Below are positions 15,723 through 24,629 of a stretch of DNA of 36,001 bases, piece after piece (positions within the stretch are counted from its first letter, which is position 1; every line of letters starts with the position of its first letter). Below the pieces are notes generated by a model, which was not told the DNA's origin, searched no databases, and saw only the letters and a program-made list of their open reading frames with translations. A program made the position numbers and the translations under genes. The stretch is from contig JBAXYJ010000005.1 of NCBI GenBank assembly GCA_041670885.1, positions 1 to 36,001 of the forward strand, in the 5' to 3' direction. This DNA is from JAJBWD01 sp041670885 (GTDB lineage: Bacteria > Bacillota > Clostridia > Clostridiales > Clostridiaceae).

Positions 15723-16406
15723 ATGACGGAAAATAAGACTAAATCAATGGAAGAAATTGTTTATAAAGCTTTAAAGGATGCAGTACTGCAGCGGTTTTTA
15801 GCTCCAGGAACTCAGCTTGTTGAACTTACAATATCAGAAAAGCTTCATACCAGCAGAACTCCTGTAAGAAATGCTATGAAAAAGCTGGCAGCTGACGGAA
15901 TAATTAATATTATCCCAAATAAAGGAGCTTTTGTAATCAGCCCTTCTTTAGATGATATCCTGCAAGCCTATGAAATTCGTACTGAGCTGGAATGTGTGGC
16001 CATGAGACTAAGCATTAATTATGTTAATGAAACAGACATTGCAAAGCTGACGGCTATTGTAAATGAAGAATATGAAGCTATTAAAAAGGGCGATATAACT
16101 AAGCATTTATCTGCGAATAAACAATTTCATATGTTCTTTTCAAGGAAATATAATAATAAATTTTTAAAAAAATACACAGAAGAAATTATCGATAAAATAA
16201 ACATTTATATCAGGATGCACGATAAACTTTATAATGTGGATCTTAATGAAATCAGCAGAAATATGGAGCATAAGGAAATGATAGAACTTATCTCTAAAAA
16301 GGATGCGGCTTCGCTGGACCTATTTCTTAGGAAGCATATAGCAACTAGTTTAAATGATTTACAGCTAAATCAGACTAATTATAAATCTTTAGATGAAATA
16401 TTTTAG
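15723..16406 (+). CDS. GntR-family regulator, FadR/FCD subfamily
   Basis: 227 residues. A winged helix-turn-helix covers ~10-75 (LHTSRTPVRNAMKKLAADGIIN, then PNKGAFV), followed by an all-helical FCD effector domain (~85-215) with likely metal or ligand histidines in KQFHMFF, MEHKEM and LRKHIA. FCD regulators usually respond to organic acids or amino-acid-related compounds and bind short palindromes near their own gene. Divergence from the dipeptidase-YfcC pair, and the palindrome over that operon's promoter, suggest it controls that operon. AAAGGAGGG lies just before the ATG. A bidirectional terminator follows. Confidence 0.9.
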   Translation: MTENKTKSMEEIVYKALKDAVLQRFLAPGTQLVELTISEKLHTSRTPVRNAMKKLAADGIINIIPNKGAFVISPSLDDILQAYEIRTELECVAMRLSINYVNETDIAKLTAIVNEEYEAIKKGDITKHLSANKQFHMFFSRKYNNKFLKKYTEEIIDKINIYIRMHDKLYNVDLNEISRNMEHKEMIELISKKDAASLDLFLRKHIATSLNDLQLNQTNYKSLDEIF

Positions 16407-16414
16407 AAAAAATT

Positions 16415-16447
16415 TGCGATGAATTAAAAACTCATCGCATTTATTTA
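16415..16447. terminator. Bidirectional terminator between GntR-type and zinc-ribbon genes
   Basis: TGCGATGA (16415-16422) pairs with TCATCGCA (16432-16439). The plus strand continues TTTATTTATGTTT; the minus strand continues AAATTTTTTC. It lies between two convergent genes and probably serves both. Confidence 0.8.
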
Positions 16448-16450
16448 TGT

Positions 16451-17098
16451 TTACTTTAGTTTTTTACCGCAGCCGGGGCAAAATTTATTATCATCCTGAA
16501 TTTTAGCACCGCAATCCGGGCAAAATGAAGCTTTGTTTATTTTAGCTCCGCATTCCGGGCAAAATTTAGAATTTGAAGATAAAGCTGCTCCGCATTTGGG
16601 GCAGGATGCCTTAATAGTCTCCTTCCAATTTTCTTCTCCTAAGTGCTTATCCTCTTCAGCCATCTCTGCATGAGCCCATATTTCTTCTATTGAGCGATTT
16701 GCCTGGGCTGCAGACATCTCAACCCCCAAATCTGGAGCACAAGTCTTGCATAATCCTTTTTTTACATTCCAGCATTTTTCTTTACATACCCAGGAAGAGC
16801 ATCTGGGACATTGAATAAATTCTTCTTTTAGCTCATCTATTGCCTCATCTAGTGCTTTTTCTCTAGCCCTTTCATAACCTGCAGAATGAGCTCTGTTCCC
16901 TAAGTTTGAAGCGGAATTAAAAATACCGCCAAAAATGCTGCCTGCACCATCTAATACCTCTGAAACCAGGCCTGTTGCAGATGCTTTAAACTTGGATCTA
17001 TATGAGACACCGCATCTGTCACAGTGAAATTCAAATTGATAGCCTCTGTCAGTGCTTAAGTCGTCATAATTGCTGGTAAATTTCATTTTTCCTACCAT
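16451..17098 (-). CDS. Multi-zinc-ribbon protein of unknown function
   Basis: 215 residues with sixteen cysteines in eight CxxC-like pairs: 26/29, 97/100, 105/109, 117/120, 166/169, 180/183, 193/196 and 207/210. The last four pairs form tandem double-zinc-ribbon units (CPKCGAAL, FCPECGAKI, FCPDCGAKI, FCPGCGKKL). A Gly/Ser-rich, weakly hydrophobic segment (~43-68) and a charged helix (~73-95) separate the first pair from the second. There is no membrane helix or signal. Zinc-ribbon scaffolds of this type often act in nucleic-acid or protein contacts, but I cannot name a role. AAAGGGGGT precedes the ATG, a consensus TTGACA promoter lies upstream (17146-17174), and the gene ends at a shared terminator. 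Confidence 0.8.
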   Translation of the reverse strand: MVGKMKFTSNYDDLSTDRGYQFEFHCDRCGVSYRSKFKASATGLVSEVLDGAGSIFGGIFNSASNLGNRAHSAGYERAREKALDEAIDELKEEFIQCPRCSSWVCKEKCWNVKKGLCKTCAPDLGVEMSAAQANRSIEEIWAHAEMAEEDKHLGEENWKETIKASCPKCGAALSSNSKFCPECGAKINKASFCPDCGAKIQDDNKFCPGCGKKLK

Positions 17099-17145
17099 CT
17101 TTGACCCCCTTTGAAATAATATACTTATATTAAGCTTATAATATA

Positions 17146-17174
17146 AATTTAATATTATTCAAAATAATTGTCAA
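17146..17174 (-). promoter_or_regulatory. Sigma-A-type promoter of the multi-zinc-ribbon gene
   Basis: Minus strand: perfect TTGACA (17169-17174), 17-base spacer, TAAATT (17146-17151), about 50 bases before the start codon. Confidence 0.65.
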
Positions 17175-17214
17175 TATTTAACTGTACATTTTTATTAGCT
17201 TCAGCTAAGCGAGT

Positions 17215-19044
17215 TCACTGTTTTATTTGAGACCATATTTTATCAAAATACTTAGTATTATCACCTATATCCTTCAGGTGTTCGCCTCTTTTAACAGCAT
17301 CACCAGGGGGATACACGGCAATATCATCTAAAACGCTTTTCTTCATTAGCTTATGCGCCTCAGCATTCGGATTAGCATAAGGGAAGGATTCTGATATTTC
17401 GGCACTTATCTCAGGTCTTAAAATAAAGTTTACAAACTGCTCTGCTGCCTGCTTTTCCTTTGCTCCCTTAGGCATAACAAAATTATCCTGCTGAAGAAAT
17501 AAACCCTCGGAAGGTATAACCACCTTAAGATAAGGATTTTCAAGTTTAGCCAGGTAAGCTTCAGCACCCCATACATAGCCAATACTGGCTTCTCCATTTA
17601 TAAGAAGTGTCTTTGGGCTGTCAGAGTCATAAGCTTTTATATTTGGCTGAAGTGATATTAAATCTCTTTTAGCAGTTTCTAAATGATTAACATTTGTATC
17701 ATTTATTGAATATCCATTTTTCTGAAGTGCCATTCCAATTATAGCTCTCTGATCATCAAGCAAAACTATTGAATTTTTAAATTCCTTATCCCAAAGGTCA
17801 CTAAAACCCTTAATTTCTTTATTTACTTTTCTTGAATCATAAACTATGCAGGCATCTCCCCACATATATGGAACAGAATATTTATTTCCCTTATCAAACT
17901 CAAGATTTGTCAGGTTCTTGTCTAAATTTTTAAAATTCGGTATATTTCCCAGATTAATTTGCTGAATAAGATTCTGCTTTGAAAGTATATCTACCATATA
18001 ATCTGAAGCAACCACCAGATCATAATTTGAACCTCCGGCCATAAGCTTTGCCAGCATTTCTTCATTAGATGAAAATGTAGAGTAATTTACCTTAACATTA
18101 TAGTTTTCTTCAAATTTATCAATTACAGACTGAGGCAGGTATTCTGACCAGTTAAAAACATTAAGAACTGTTCTGTCAGCCTTAGCTTTATTTTCTGCAG
18201 CATAAACTCCTCCTCCTGCAGTTAAAACTATTATTAGGATTGAGGACAATAATATTTTTAGTTTTCTTCCGCTTATCTGACTGCTTTTAAGTTTTTCTGA
18301 TAAAACTACTACAAACACCGTAATAACCAGCATTATTGTAGACAAAGCATTAATTTCAGGAGTTACTCCAAACTTTACCATGGAAAAAACCTTAAGAGGC
18401 AGCGTTGTAGATGCTGGCCCTGCCACAAAAAAGCTTATTATAACGTCATCTAAAGATAGTGTAAAGGCGAGCAGTGCTCCAGCTGCGATACCAGGCATAA
18501 TAACAGGAAGAATAACTTTAAAAAATGTTTTCCTGGGGGTAGCTCCCAAGTCCATAGCAGCTTCCTCCAGCTCCGGCTCTAATCCGTCTAACCTGGCTTT
18601 AACAACAATAACTACATAAGATATTGAAAATGTAATATGAGCTATTATTAAAGTAATAAGCCCCATTGGAATATGTACCTGAGAAAAGAAAGCAAGCAGT
18701 GCTATTCCGAGTACAATCTCAGGGATAACTACAGGTACATATAAAAATCCTTCTAAAAGGCTTTTATATTTAAATTTACTCTTATAAATGCCTAACGCTG
18801 TAACTGTACCTATAACAACTGAAACTGCAGTACTTACAAATCCAATCAGAAGTGTATTTCTCATAGCAGTTAATATTGCAGCATTATGAAATAGGCTTTG
18901 ATACCATTTAAAGGTGAAGCCTGTCCATATAGAATTAAGTTTGGATTTATTAAATGAAAATACAACCAGTACAATAATGGGAAGATACAAAAACAAGTAA
19001 ATTAATAATGTATAAATTAAGCTTCCAAAACTTTTCTTTTTCAT
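17215..19044 (-). CDS. potCD: Polyamine ABC transporter permease fused to its binding protein (PotC-PotD)
   Basis: 609 residues in one frame. Residues 1-255 are a PotC-type permease with six helices and the EAA loop (EEAAMDLGATPRKTFFKVILP) that contacts the ATPase. A seventh helix (~263-283) acts as a signal anchor. Residues ~288-609 are a PotD-type binding protein (FNWSEYLP, YDLVVASDY, YMWGDACIV) placed outside the membrane. Such fusions occur in Firmicutes and need no lipoprotein. Compared from memory with E. coli PotD, the aromatic NWxEY and the Trp of YVWGAEAY are kept, but the acidic Glu171 position is Ala (LDDQRAII) and the Trp255 position is Gln (FLQQDNFV), so the preferred polyamine may differ. 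The ATG directly abuts the potB stop; GGAGGTGA lies in the end of potB. Confidence 0.92.
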   Translation of the reverse strand: MKKKSFGSLIYTLLIYLFLYLPIIVLVVFSFNKSKLNSIWTGFTFKWYQSLFHNAAILTAMRNTLLIGFVSTAVSVVIGTVTALGIYKSKFKYKSLLEGFLYVPVVIPEIVLGIALLAFFSQVHIPMGLITLIIAHITFSISYVVIVVKARLDGLEPELEEAAMDLGATPRKTFFKVILPVIMPGIAAGALLAFTLSLDDVIISFFVAGPASTTLPLKVFSMVKFGVTPEINALSTIMLVITVFVVVLSEKLKSSQISGRKLKILLSSILIIVLTAGGGVYAAENKAKADRTVLNVFNWSEYLPQSVIDKFEENYNVKVNYSTFSSNEEMLAKLMAGGSNYDLVVASDYMVDILSKQNLIQQINLGNIPNFKNLDKNLTNLEFDKGNKYSVPYMWGDACIVYDSRKVNKEIKGFSDLWDKEFKNSIVLLDDQRAIIGMALQKNGYSINDTNVNHLETAKRDLISLQPNIKAYDSDSPKTLLINGEASIGYVWGAEAYLAKLENPYLKVVIPSEGLFLQQDNFVMPKGAKEKQAAEQFVNFILRPEISAEISESFPYANPNAEAHKLMKKSVLDDIAVYPPGDAVKRGEHLKDIGDNTKYFDKIWSQIKQ

Positions 19045-19890
19045 CTATATTACCTCACCTCCAATCTTCCCGCCTTTTTTTGTATATACAAATATAATAA
19101 TAAGCATAACTGCCATTAAGCTTACTGATATTGCAGTTCCAAAGGGCCAGTCCCGGGCAGTTAAAAATTGATTCTTTATCAGATTACTTATTAGTACTAT
19201 TTTGCTTCCTCCCATTAAATCCGGAATAAAGAAAAGCCCTAATGTAGGTACAAATACAAGAAGGCATCCTGCCATAACTCCCGGCTTTGTAAGAGGCCAG
19301 GTAATATTTAAAAATGCTTTCATCTTTGAAGCATAAAGATCTGATGCCGCCTCTAAAAGTGTCTCATCCAGTTTCTCTACAGAAGTATAAATTGGCATAA
19401 CCATGAAGGGGAACATAATATATACCATTCCGATTAAAACTGCCCCATTGCTGTATAAAAGTTTAAGAGGCTCGTTAATGATTCCAAAATTAATTAAATA
19501 AGTATTAATTAATCCCTCAGTCCTTAAAAGAATTATCCAGGCGTATGTTCTTACAAGAGAATTTGTCCAAAATGGCAGAATAATAAGCATCATAAGATAA
19601 GGCCTTATTTTTTTATTCATTCTGGATATAATATATGCAAAAGGATACCCCATAAAGAGGCAGACTATGGTTGTAAGCAGTGATATTATAATAGAATTGA
19701 TAAAAATCTTTAAATACATAGGGTCTATTAATCTTAAATAATTACTTCCTGTCAGTTTAAAACTTACATCTCCATATTGTCCTCTTGTCATAAAGCTTAC
19801 TGCCAGTACCAGAAGAAGAGGAAAAAGGAAAAAGACTGACATCCAAATTATAACCGGCAGCAATAATTTTGTGCTTCCTGATTTTTTCAT
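19045..19890 (-). CDS. potB: Polyamine ABC transporter permease PotB
   Basis: 281 residues with six membrane helices and the cytoplasmic EAA loop (EAASDLYASKMKAFLNITWP) typical of PotB/MalF-type permeases. It pairs with the PotC half of the downstream fusion to form the channel for putrescine or spermidine uptake. Its ATG overlaps the potA stop by 4 bases and its stop touches the start of potCD, so the three genes are one translationally coupled unit. Confidence 0.93.
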   Translation of the reverse strand: MKKSGSTKLLLPVIIWMSVFFLFPLLLVLAVSFMTRGQYGDVSFKLTGSNYLRLIDPMYLKIFINSIIISLLTTIVCLFMGYPFAYIISRMNKKIRPYLMMLIILPFWTNSLVRTYAWIILLRTEGLINTYLINFGIINEPLKLLYSNGAVLIGMVYIMFPFMVMPIYTSVEKLDETLLEAASDLYASKMKAFLNITWPLTKPGVMAGCLLVFVPTLGLFFIPDLMGGSKIVLISNLIKNQFLTARDWPFGTAISVSLMAVMLIIIFVYTKKGGKIGGEVI

Positions 19891-20960
19891 TTCAGCACCA
19901 CCGCATAATCAGGATTCCAGGCAACATAGGCATTGTTTCCGGTGTTAAATTTATATATTTTCCCTGCAGGTTCATTTATTAAAATTTCTTTGCCGTCCTC
20001 AGCTGTTACAATAGTTTTCATTGAAGACCCTGTATATATTCTTTCTTTAAGATTTACCTTAAGTGATGCTAGTCCATTTTCAGCTTTATCCATAAGCTCC
20101 AGCTTTTCAGGTCTTATTGCCAAATATACTTCATCTCCATCATTAAAGTAACAATCTTTTACCGGAATTTTATCAAATGATATGTCAACCAGTGTTTCAT
20201 CCATTTCTCCTTTTAATACTTTTCCTTTAAAAAGATTTGTCTCTCCAATAAAATCAGCTACAAATTTTGTCTTTGGATGCTCATATATTTCATTTGGAGT
20301 TCCTATTTGTTCAAGTTTTCCTTCCTTCATAACTGCAATTCTGTCAGACATAGTAAGAGCCTCTTCCTGATCATGAGTTACAAATATAAATGTAATCCCC
20401 AGCTCTCTTTGAAGATGCTTAAGCTCTATCTGCATCTCTTTACGCAGCTTATAATCCAAAGCTGACAGAGGCTCGTCTAAAAGAAGAACCTTAGGATTAT
20501 TAACAACAGCCCTGGCAATAGCAACTCTCTGCTTTTGACCTCCGGACAACTCCTTAGGCATCCTTTTTTCGAAGCCTTCCAGCCTGACCATCTTTACTGC
20601 TTTGTTTACATTTATATCCACATCCCTTTCAGGAAGTTTTTTCATTCTAAGACCAAAGGCAATATTATCATAAACAGACATATGAGGAAATAAAGCGTAA
20701 TTTTGAAATACTGTATTTACACATCTTTTATACGACAAAACATTATCTACTATCTCTCCATCTATGACTATGCTGCCGTTATCAGGAATTTCAAAGCCTG
20801 CTACCATTCTAAGGGTGGTGGTTTTGCCGCAGCCGGAAGGTCCCAGAATAGTTAAAAATTCCCCTTCCTTTATGTCCATTGACACACCATCCACAGCAAG
20901 ACTTCCCTGCCCTCCATAATCTTTTACAACATTAATTAAACTAACCATAGCCTTTTCCAT
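19887..20960 (-). CDS. potA: Polyamine ABC transporter ATPase PotA
   Basis: 357 residues. Walker A GPSGCGKTT (40-48), Q-loop VFQNYALFPH, signature LSGGQKQR (138-145), Walker B VLLLDEPLSALD (158-169) and switch VTHDQEEA are all intact. The C-terminal third is the TOBE regulatory domain (FIGETNLFKG, LAIRPEKLEL). It energises the PotB/PotC channel from the cytoplasmic side. AAGGAGTG precedes the ATG at 20960 and a promoter lies at 21015-21043. The small HTH regulator gene that often precedes clostridial potA is absent here; the next gene upstream is an unrelated helicase. Confidence 0.95.
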   Translation of the reverse strand: MEKAMVSLINVVKDYGGQGSLAVDGVSMDIKEGEFLTILGPSGCGKTTTLRMVAGFEIPDNGSIVIDGEIVDNVLSYKRCVNTVFQNYALFPHMSVYDNIAFGLRMKKLPERDVDINVNKAVKMVRLEGFEKRMPKELSGGQKQRVAIARAVVNNPKVLLLDEPLSALDYKLRKEMQIELKHLQRELGITFIFVTHDQEEALTMSDRIAVMKEGKLEQIGTPNEIYEHPKTKFVADFIGETNLFKGKVLKGEMDETLVDISFDKIPVKDCYFNDGDEVYLAIRPEKLELMDKAENGLASLKVNLKERIYTGSSMKTIVTAEDGKEILINEPAGKIYKFNTGNNAYVAWNPDYAVVLK

Positions 20961-21014
20961 AAATGTTCACTCCTTAAAACATGCTAAAAATAAATTGAAT
21001 AAAAAACTAAATTG

Positions 21015-21043
21015 AATATACTACATTTATTATTATTATACAA
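21015..21043 (-). promoter_or_regulatory. Sigma-A-type promoter of the pot operon
   Basis: Minus strand: TTGTAT (21038-21043), 17-base spacer, TATATT (21015-21020), 55 bases before potA. The 239-base gap upstream shows no clear terminator for the helicase gene. Confidence 0.65.
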
Positions 21044-21199
21044 GTATTTTTATTATATTTTGCTAAATTTTATGTTAAACTATGGCTATCAATTGTAATT
21101 TGCTTCTATGATGTTTTATTCATTATTTCCTCTGCTTTCCTTCTGTTTAATCATATATACGATATACTTCAATATATTATCTGAATATTTATACATATT

Positions 21200-24100
21200 C
21201 TATAAGAAAAGCTGTTCTATTTCCTGCTGACTTAATTTTCCTATAATATTGTTATTATCCATATTTTCATCTATTACGCTCTTTATGATTTCTTTTTTCT
21301 TTTGCTGCAGATTAAATATTTTCTCTTCAATAGTCCCTTGAGCTAAAAGCTTAATTACCTCTACAGTTTTTTCTTGGCCTATTCTATGAGCCCTGTCTGT
21401 TGCCTGATCTTCAATTGCCGGGTTCCACCAGGGGTCAAAGTGAAGAACCATATCTGCTCCGGTAAGATTAAGACCGGTTCCCCCTGCTTTTAAAGATATT
21501 AAAAATACACTGACATCTCCTTCATTAAATTCATTTACCATTTTTAATCTGTCTTCGCTTTTAGTACTTCCATCTAAATACATATTTGATATTTTATTTT
21601 TATTTAATCTTTCTCTTATATTTTTAAGAACTGAAGTAAATTGGGAGAAAAGAAGCAGTCTGTGACCTTCATTTACTATACCATCTAAAAGCTCATCCAA
21701 GGCCAGCATTTTTCCGCTTTCACCAGAAAATCCATCTACAAAGACAGTAGGATCACAGCATATCTGCCTAAGTCTTGTCAGAATTGCTATAATCCTAATC
21801 CGGCTTTTATTAAAACCATTCCCTTTAATTTCTTCGCCAACTTCTTTTTTTGCACTTTTTAAATAATAAGCATAAAGATTTTTCTGTTCTTTGGTCATCT
21901 CTACTAATAGTTTTCTTTCTATCTTTGGAGGCAGTTCTTTCATTACATCCTTTTTAAGTCTTCTTAATATAAAAGGTTTTATATGTTTATTAAGTTCACT
22001 TAAAGCATTTTTATCTTCATTTTTTATTATGGGTATCTCATAAGTTTTAGAAAATTTACTATAATTCAAAAGATATCCGGGCATTATAAAATCAAATATG
22101 GACCAAAGCTCTGTAAGAGAATTTTCCATTGGCGTACCAGTCAGTGCAAAATACCCTTTGGCTTTAAGTTCTTTAACTGATGAAGCATTAAGTGAGGCTG
22201 GATTTTTAATTTGCTGAGCTTCATCTAAAAAACAATAATTAAAATTAATTTCTTTATATCTTTCAATATCCCGCCTTATAAGTGGATAAGAAGTAATAAT
22301 AATGTCATAATCCTCAATGTCATTTAATAGTTCTTCCCTTACCTTCTTAGTTCCGGATATAACAATAGAATTTAAATCTTTAGAAAAAGTTTCAATTTCG
22401 CTTTTCCAATTGTATAAAAGAGATGTAGGTGCTATAACAATTGAAGGTCCATTTCCCTTTTCAGATGTTAAAAAAGCAATGGCCTGGAGAGTTTTTCCAA
22501 GACCCATTTCGTCTGCCAATATTCCTCCAAAACCATAGAATGCCAATGTCTTAAGCCATTTAAATCCGGTAAGCTGATAATTTCTCATAACATCTTTCAG
22601 GTAATCCGGAAGATTGTAATCTAAATCCTTAATATCCCGCATATTATCTGTAAGCTCCCGGAAGTTTAAGCTTCTTTCAATATTATATAGCTCCATATCT
22701 TTTAACTTATTATCTAAGTAAATTGCATTATACTTTGATATAGCAATTTTATCATTCATTAAATCTTTATCTTTAATATCAAGGAAATCAATAATATTGC
22801 CTAAATCCTTTACAGTATTATCCTCCAAAGATACAAAATCACCGTTTTTCAGCCGGAAATATTTCTTTTTTTCCCTTAATGCGGCAAATACATCTTTAAG
22901 TTCTTCTCTGTCTACTCCATCAATATCAAAGGAAAACTCTAAAAAATCTTCTTCATTTAATCTGATACTTCCTTTTATACTTGATTTTCCGTATATTTTT
23001 ATATTTTTAAAGCTCTGTGAATAATATACTTCTCCTAAATCCTGAAGTTTTTTTATTCCATCAGTTAAGAAGCTGATTATCTTTTTTTCACTTCTCATTA
23101 CATATGATTTATCTTCTTCTTTAAAGCCAAAACTTTCAAGTACCTTTATACTATTATCTTCCTTTTCAATATCCCTTACCAATATGCCATCTTGACAAGC
23201 CGCTATTTCACTCATAGGGTCTATTTCTATCTTACCATAGCAAAATTTAACATTTGATATAACCCTGGTATCCTCTTTATCCAGATATATCCTGGTAAGT
23301 AGAGGTGCCAGGTATAATTTATCCTGAATAGCTTTATCAATATTTAACTCATCTGATACATTTTTCAAAACCGGCAGAATATATGATAATACTTTTTCTG
23401 CTTCATCCTTTCGCCATATTATTTTGTTGTTCTGCTTTTCTATAAGCCTGGTATATAAAGGATGGTAAGCAGCAATCTGTTCTTTGGGAGGCAGATAGAA
23501 AGCATTATTATACCAAAATATAGTGAAGTTTTCGTCTATAGGCTCCGGAAAATCATTGATCTGGCTTAGTTCAATGCTTTCCCTGTTTTTCTCCATATTG
23601 AATTTAACAGGCAGTTTTTCCTTAATTATTTCAACATTACTACATTTTTGTCCATTTATAACTGCATCTATTCTTCTTTTTTCAGCTAGATTCATAAACC
23701 TCATTACCTGCCTGTTTGTCAGCGTCATTATTTTACCAGTAAATGAGCTGCTGCTATAGCTATAATAATTATGGTGAGAATCATTTTCCATTTCTTTTAT
23801 CTCAAGCAGCATACTTACTATTTTCGAGTCAATTTCATTAAACTTATATAATGAAGGATCAAATGTAAAGTTTTTACCATATTCTATTATTTCTTTATTG
23901 ATAATAGAGTCCAGAAACTTTTTTAAGTTTTTAACTACATAAAGCCTTTCAAAACCTATACTTAAATCAACATAGGGCTTTGCAGTATATTTTTCTTTAG
24001 TAAAAGTAATTCCCAGATTAACATCTCTTTTGTAGTTGTTTCTTATTTTAGCTGCTTTTTTTAGCTCTTCAATAAGACTGTCCGTATCAGACTTATTCTT

Positions 24101-24445
24101 ATAATAAATATTGTCTTGATATTCATACATATATTTCAGCAAAACCGCGATTATATGCTTGCAGGGTCCAAGCTGTCCCATATTGTTTTCATAATAGGGG
24201 CAGTCACAGAATCCTGTTAATTTCCTGGATTCACTATCCCATTCCATGAATACATGATAATCCGACCTGGAATTTTCAGAAAGTACTCTTGTATCTATAC
24301 TTAAGTTTTTACTATTCTTAAATATATCAGAGGTTTCAAATTCTATATTAAGATCATCCACATTCCCATCCTCATAATATTTTTTCCCTTTATTATAAAT
24401 ATTGCTATTTACAAAACTTTTAATCTGTGATTCACTTAAAATCAA
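21200..24445 (-). CDS. SNF2-family helicase with N-terminal SWIM zinc finger
   Basis: 1081 residues. A SWIM finger (Cys80, Cys82, Cys95, His97; CxCx12CxH) is followed by a long helicase-associated region (~150-600) typical of bacterial SNF2 proteins, then the two-lobe motor: motif I DEMGLGKT (~648), motif II DEAQ (~742), motif III TGTPMEN, motif V GGTGLNL and motif VI QATDRAHRIGQ (~1015). Such proteins translocate along DNA using ATP and probably remodel nucleoprotein complexes or assist transcription or repair; the clostridial members are little studied. The start is TTG at 24445, supported by AGGAGG 7 bases upstream. No restriction or phage-defence partner is adjacent, so a defence role is not supported here. 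Confidence 0.93.
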   Translation of the reverse strand: MILSESQIKSFVNSNIYNKGKKYYEDGNVDDLNIEFETSDIFKNSKNLSIDTRVLSENSRSDYHVFMEWDSESRKLTGFCDCPYYENNMGQLGPCKHIIAVLLKYMYEYQDNIYYKNKSDTDSLIEELKKAAKIRNNYKRDVNLGITFTKEKYTAKPYVDLSIGFERLYVVKNLKKFLDSIINKEIIEYGKNFTFDPSLYKFNEIDSKIVSMLLEIKEMENDSHHNYYSYSSSSFTGKIMTLTNRQVMRFMNLAEKRRIDAVINGQKCSNVEIIKEKLPVKFNMEKNRESIELSQINDFPEPIDENFTIFWYNNAFYLPPKEQIAAYHPLYTRLIEKQNNKIIWRKDEAEKVLSYILPVLKNVSDELNIDKAIQDKLYLAPLLTRIYLDKEDTRVISNVKFCYGKIEIDPMSEIAACQDGILVRDIEKEDNSIKVLESFGFKEEDKSYVMRSEKKIISFLTDGIKKLQDLGEVYYSQSFKNIKIYGKSSIKGSIRLNEEDFLEFSFDIDGVDREELKDVFAALREKKKYFRLKNGDFVSLEDNTVKDLGNIIDFLDIKDKDLMNDKIAISKYNAIYLDNKLKDMELYNIERSLNFRELTDNMRDIKDLDYNLPDYLKDVMRNYQLTGFKWLKTLAFYGFGGILADEMGLGKTLQAIAFLTSEKGNGPSIVIAPTSLLYNWKSEIETFSKDLNSIVISGTKKVREELLNDIEDYDIIITSYPLIRRDIERYKEINFNYCFLDEAQQIKNPASLNASSVKELKAKGYFALTGTPMENSLTELWSIFDFIMPGYLLNYSKFSKTYEIPIIKNEDKNALSELNKHIKPFILRRLKKDVMKELPPKIERKLLVEMTKEQKNLYAYYLKSAKKEVGEEIKGNGFNKSRIRIIAILTRLRQICCDPTVFVDGFSGESGKMLALDELLDGIVNEGHRLLLFSQFTSVLKNIRERLNKNKISNMYLDGSTKSEDRLKMVNEFNEGDVSVFLISLKAGGTGLNLTGADMVLHFDPWWNPAIEDQATDRAHRIGQEKTVEVIKLLAQGTIEEKIFNLQQKKKEIIKSVIDENMDNNNIIGKLSQQEIEQLFL

Positions 24446-24452
24446 AATAATA

Positions 24453-24458
24453 CCTCCT
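24453..24458 (-). promoter_or_regulatory. Ribosome site that selects a TTG start for the SNF2 gene
   Basis: Minus strand AGGAGG, 7 bases before TTG at 24445. It is the only in-frame start-like codon at a proper distance. Confidence 0.85.
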
Positions 24459-24481
24459 ATGATTTTAGTATCGTATCCTTT

Positions 24482-24510
24482 ATTTTATATTATTTAAGAT
24501 CTTTTTTCAA
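24482..24510 (-). promoter_or_regulatory. Sigma-A-type promoter of the SNF2 gene
   Basis: Minus strand: TTGAAA (24505-24510), 17-base spacer, TAAAAT (24482-24487). It begins right after the T-run of the nfn terminator. Confidence 0.6.
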
Positions 24511-24511
24511 T

Positions 24512-24558
24512 TAAAAATAAAAGCTGACTATCAACAATATAATCATCGATAACCAGCT
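24512..24558 (-). terminator. Terminator of the nfnAB operon
   Basis: Minus strand: AGCTGGTTATC pairs over 11 bp (two wobbles) with GATAGTCAGCT, followed by TTTTATTTTT. On the plus strand the wobbles are mismatches, so it works for the minus-strand operon. Confidence 0.85.
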
Positions 24559-24563
24559 GGAAC

Positions 24564-24617
24564 AAATTGCATAATACACAAATTAACTTTTTCAGCAAAA
24601 ATATTATTATGGAATTT
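24564..24617. repeat. Short form of the MITE-like inverted-repeat element
   Basis: Ends AAATTGCATAAT and ATTATGGAATTT are inverted repeats with one mismatch. The sequence matches both ends of the element at 15445-15546 (other orientation) but lacks its central part of roughly 45 bases, including the inner inverted repeat. The junction lies at a TCA shared by both flanks. It sits between the nfnB stop codon and the operon terminator, thus in the mRNA 3' end. Confidence 0.6.
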
Positions 24618-24629
24618 CTCATTTAATAT

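Noticed and set aside
17195..17208. Small hairpin TTAGC-TTCA-GCTAA after potCD
   Set aside because: A 5-bp stem without a T-run on either strand; too weak to call a terminator.
17215..19044. Possible frameshift or assembly error joining potC and potD
   Set aside because: The single frame is clean, the joining helix makes topological sense, and PotC-PotD fusions of this layout are known in Firmicutes.
21200..24445. SNF2 helicase as part of a phage-defence system (for example a DISARM-like cluster)
   Set aside because: No methylase, nuclease, PLD or other defence gene is adjacent, and SWIM-SNF2 proteins of this form are common stand-alone genes in clostridia.
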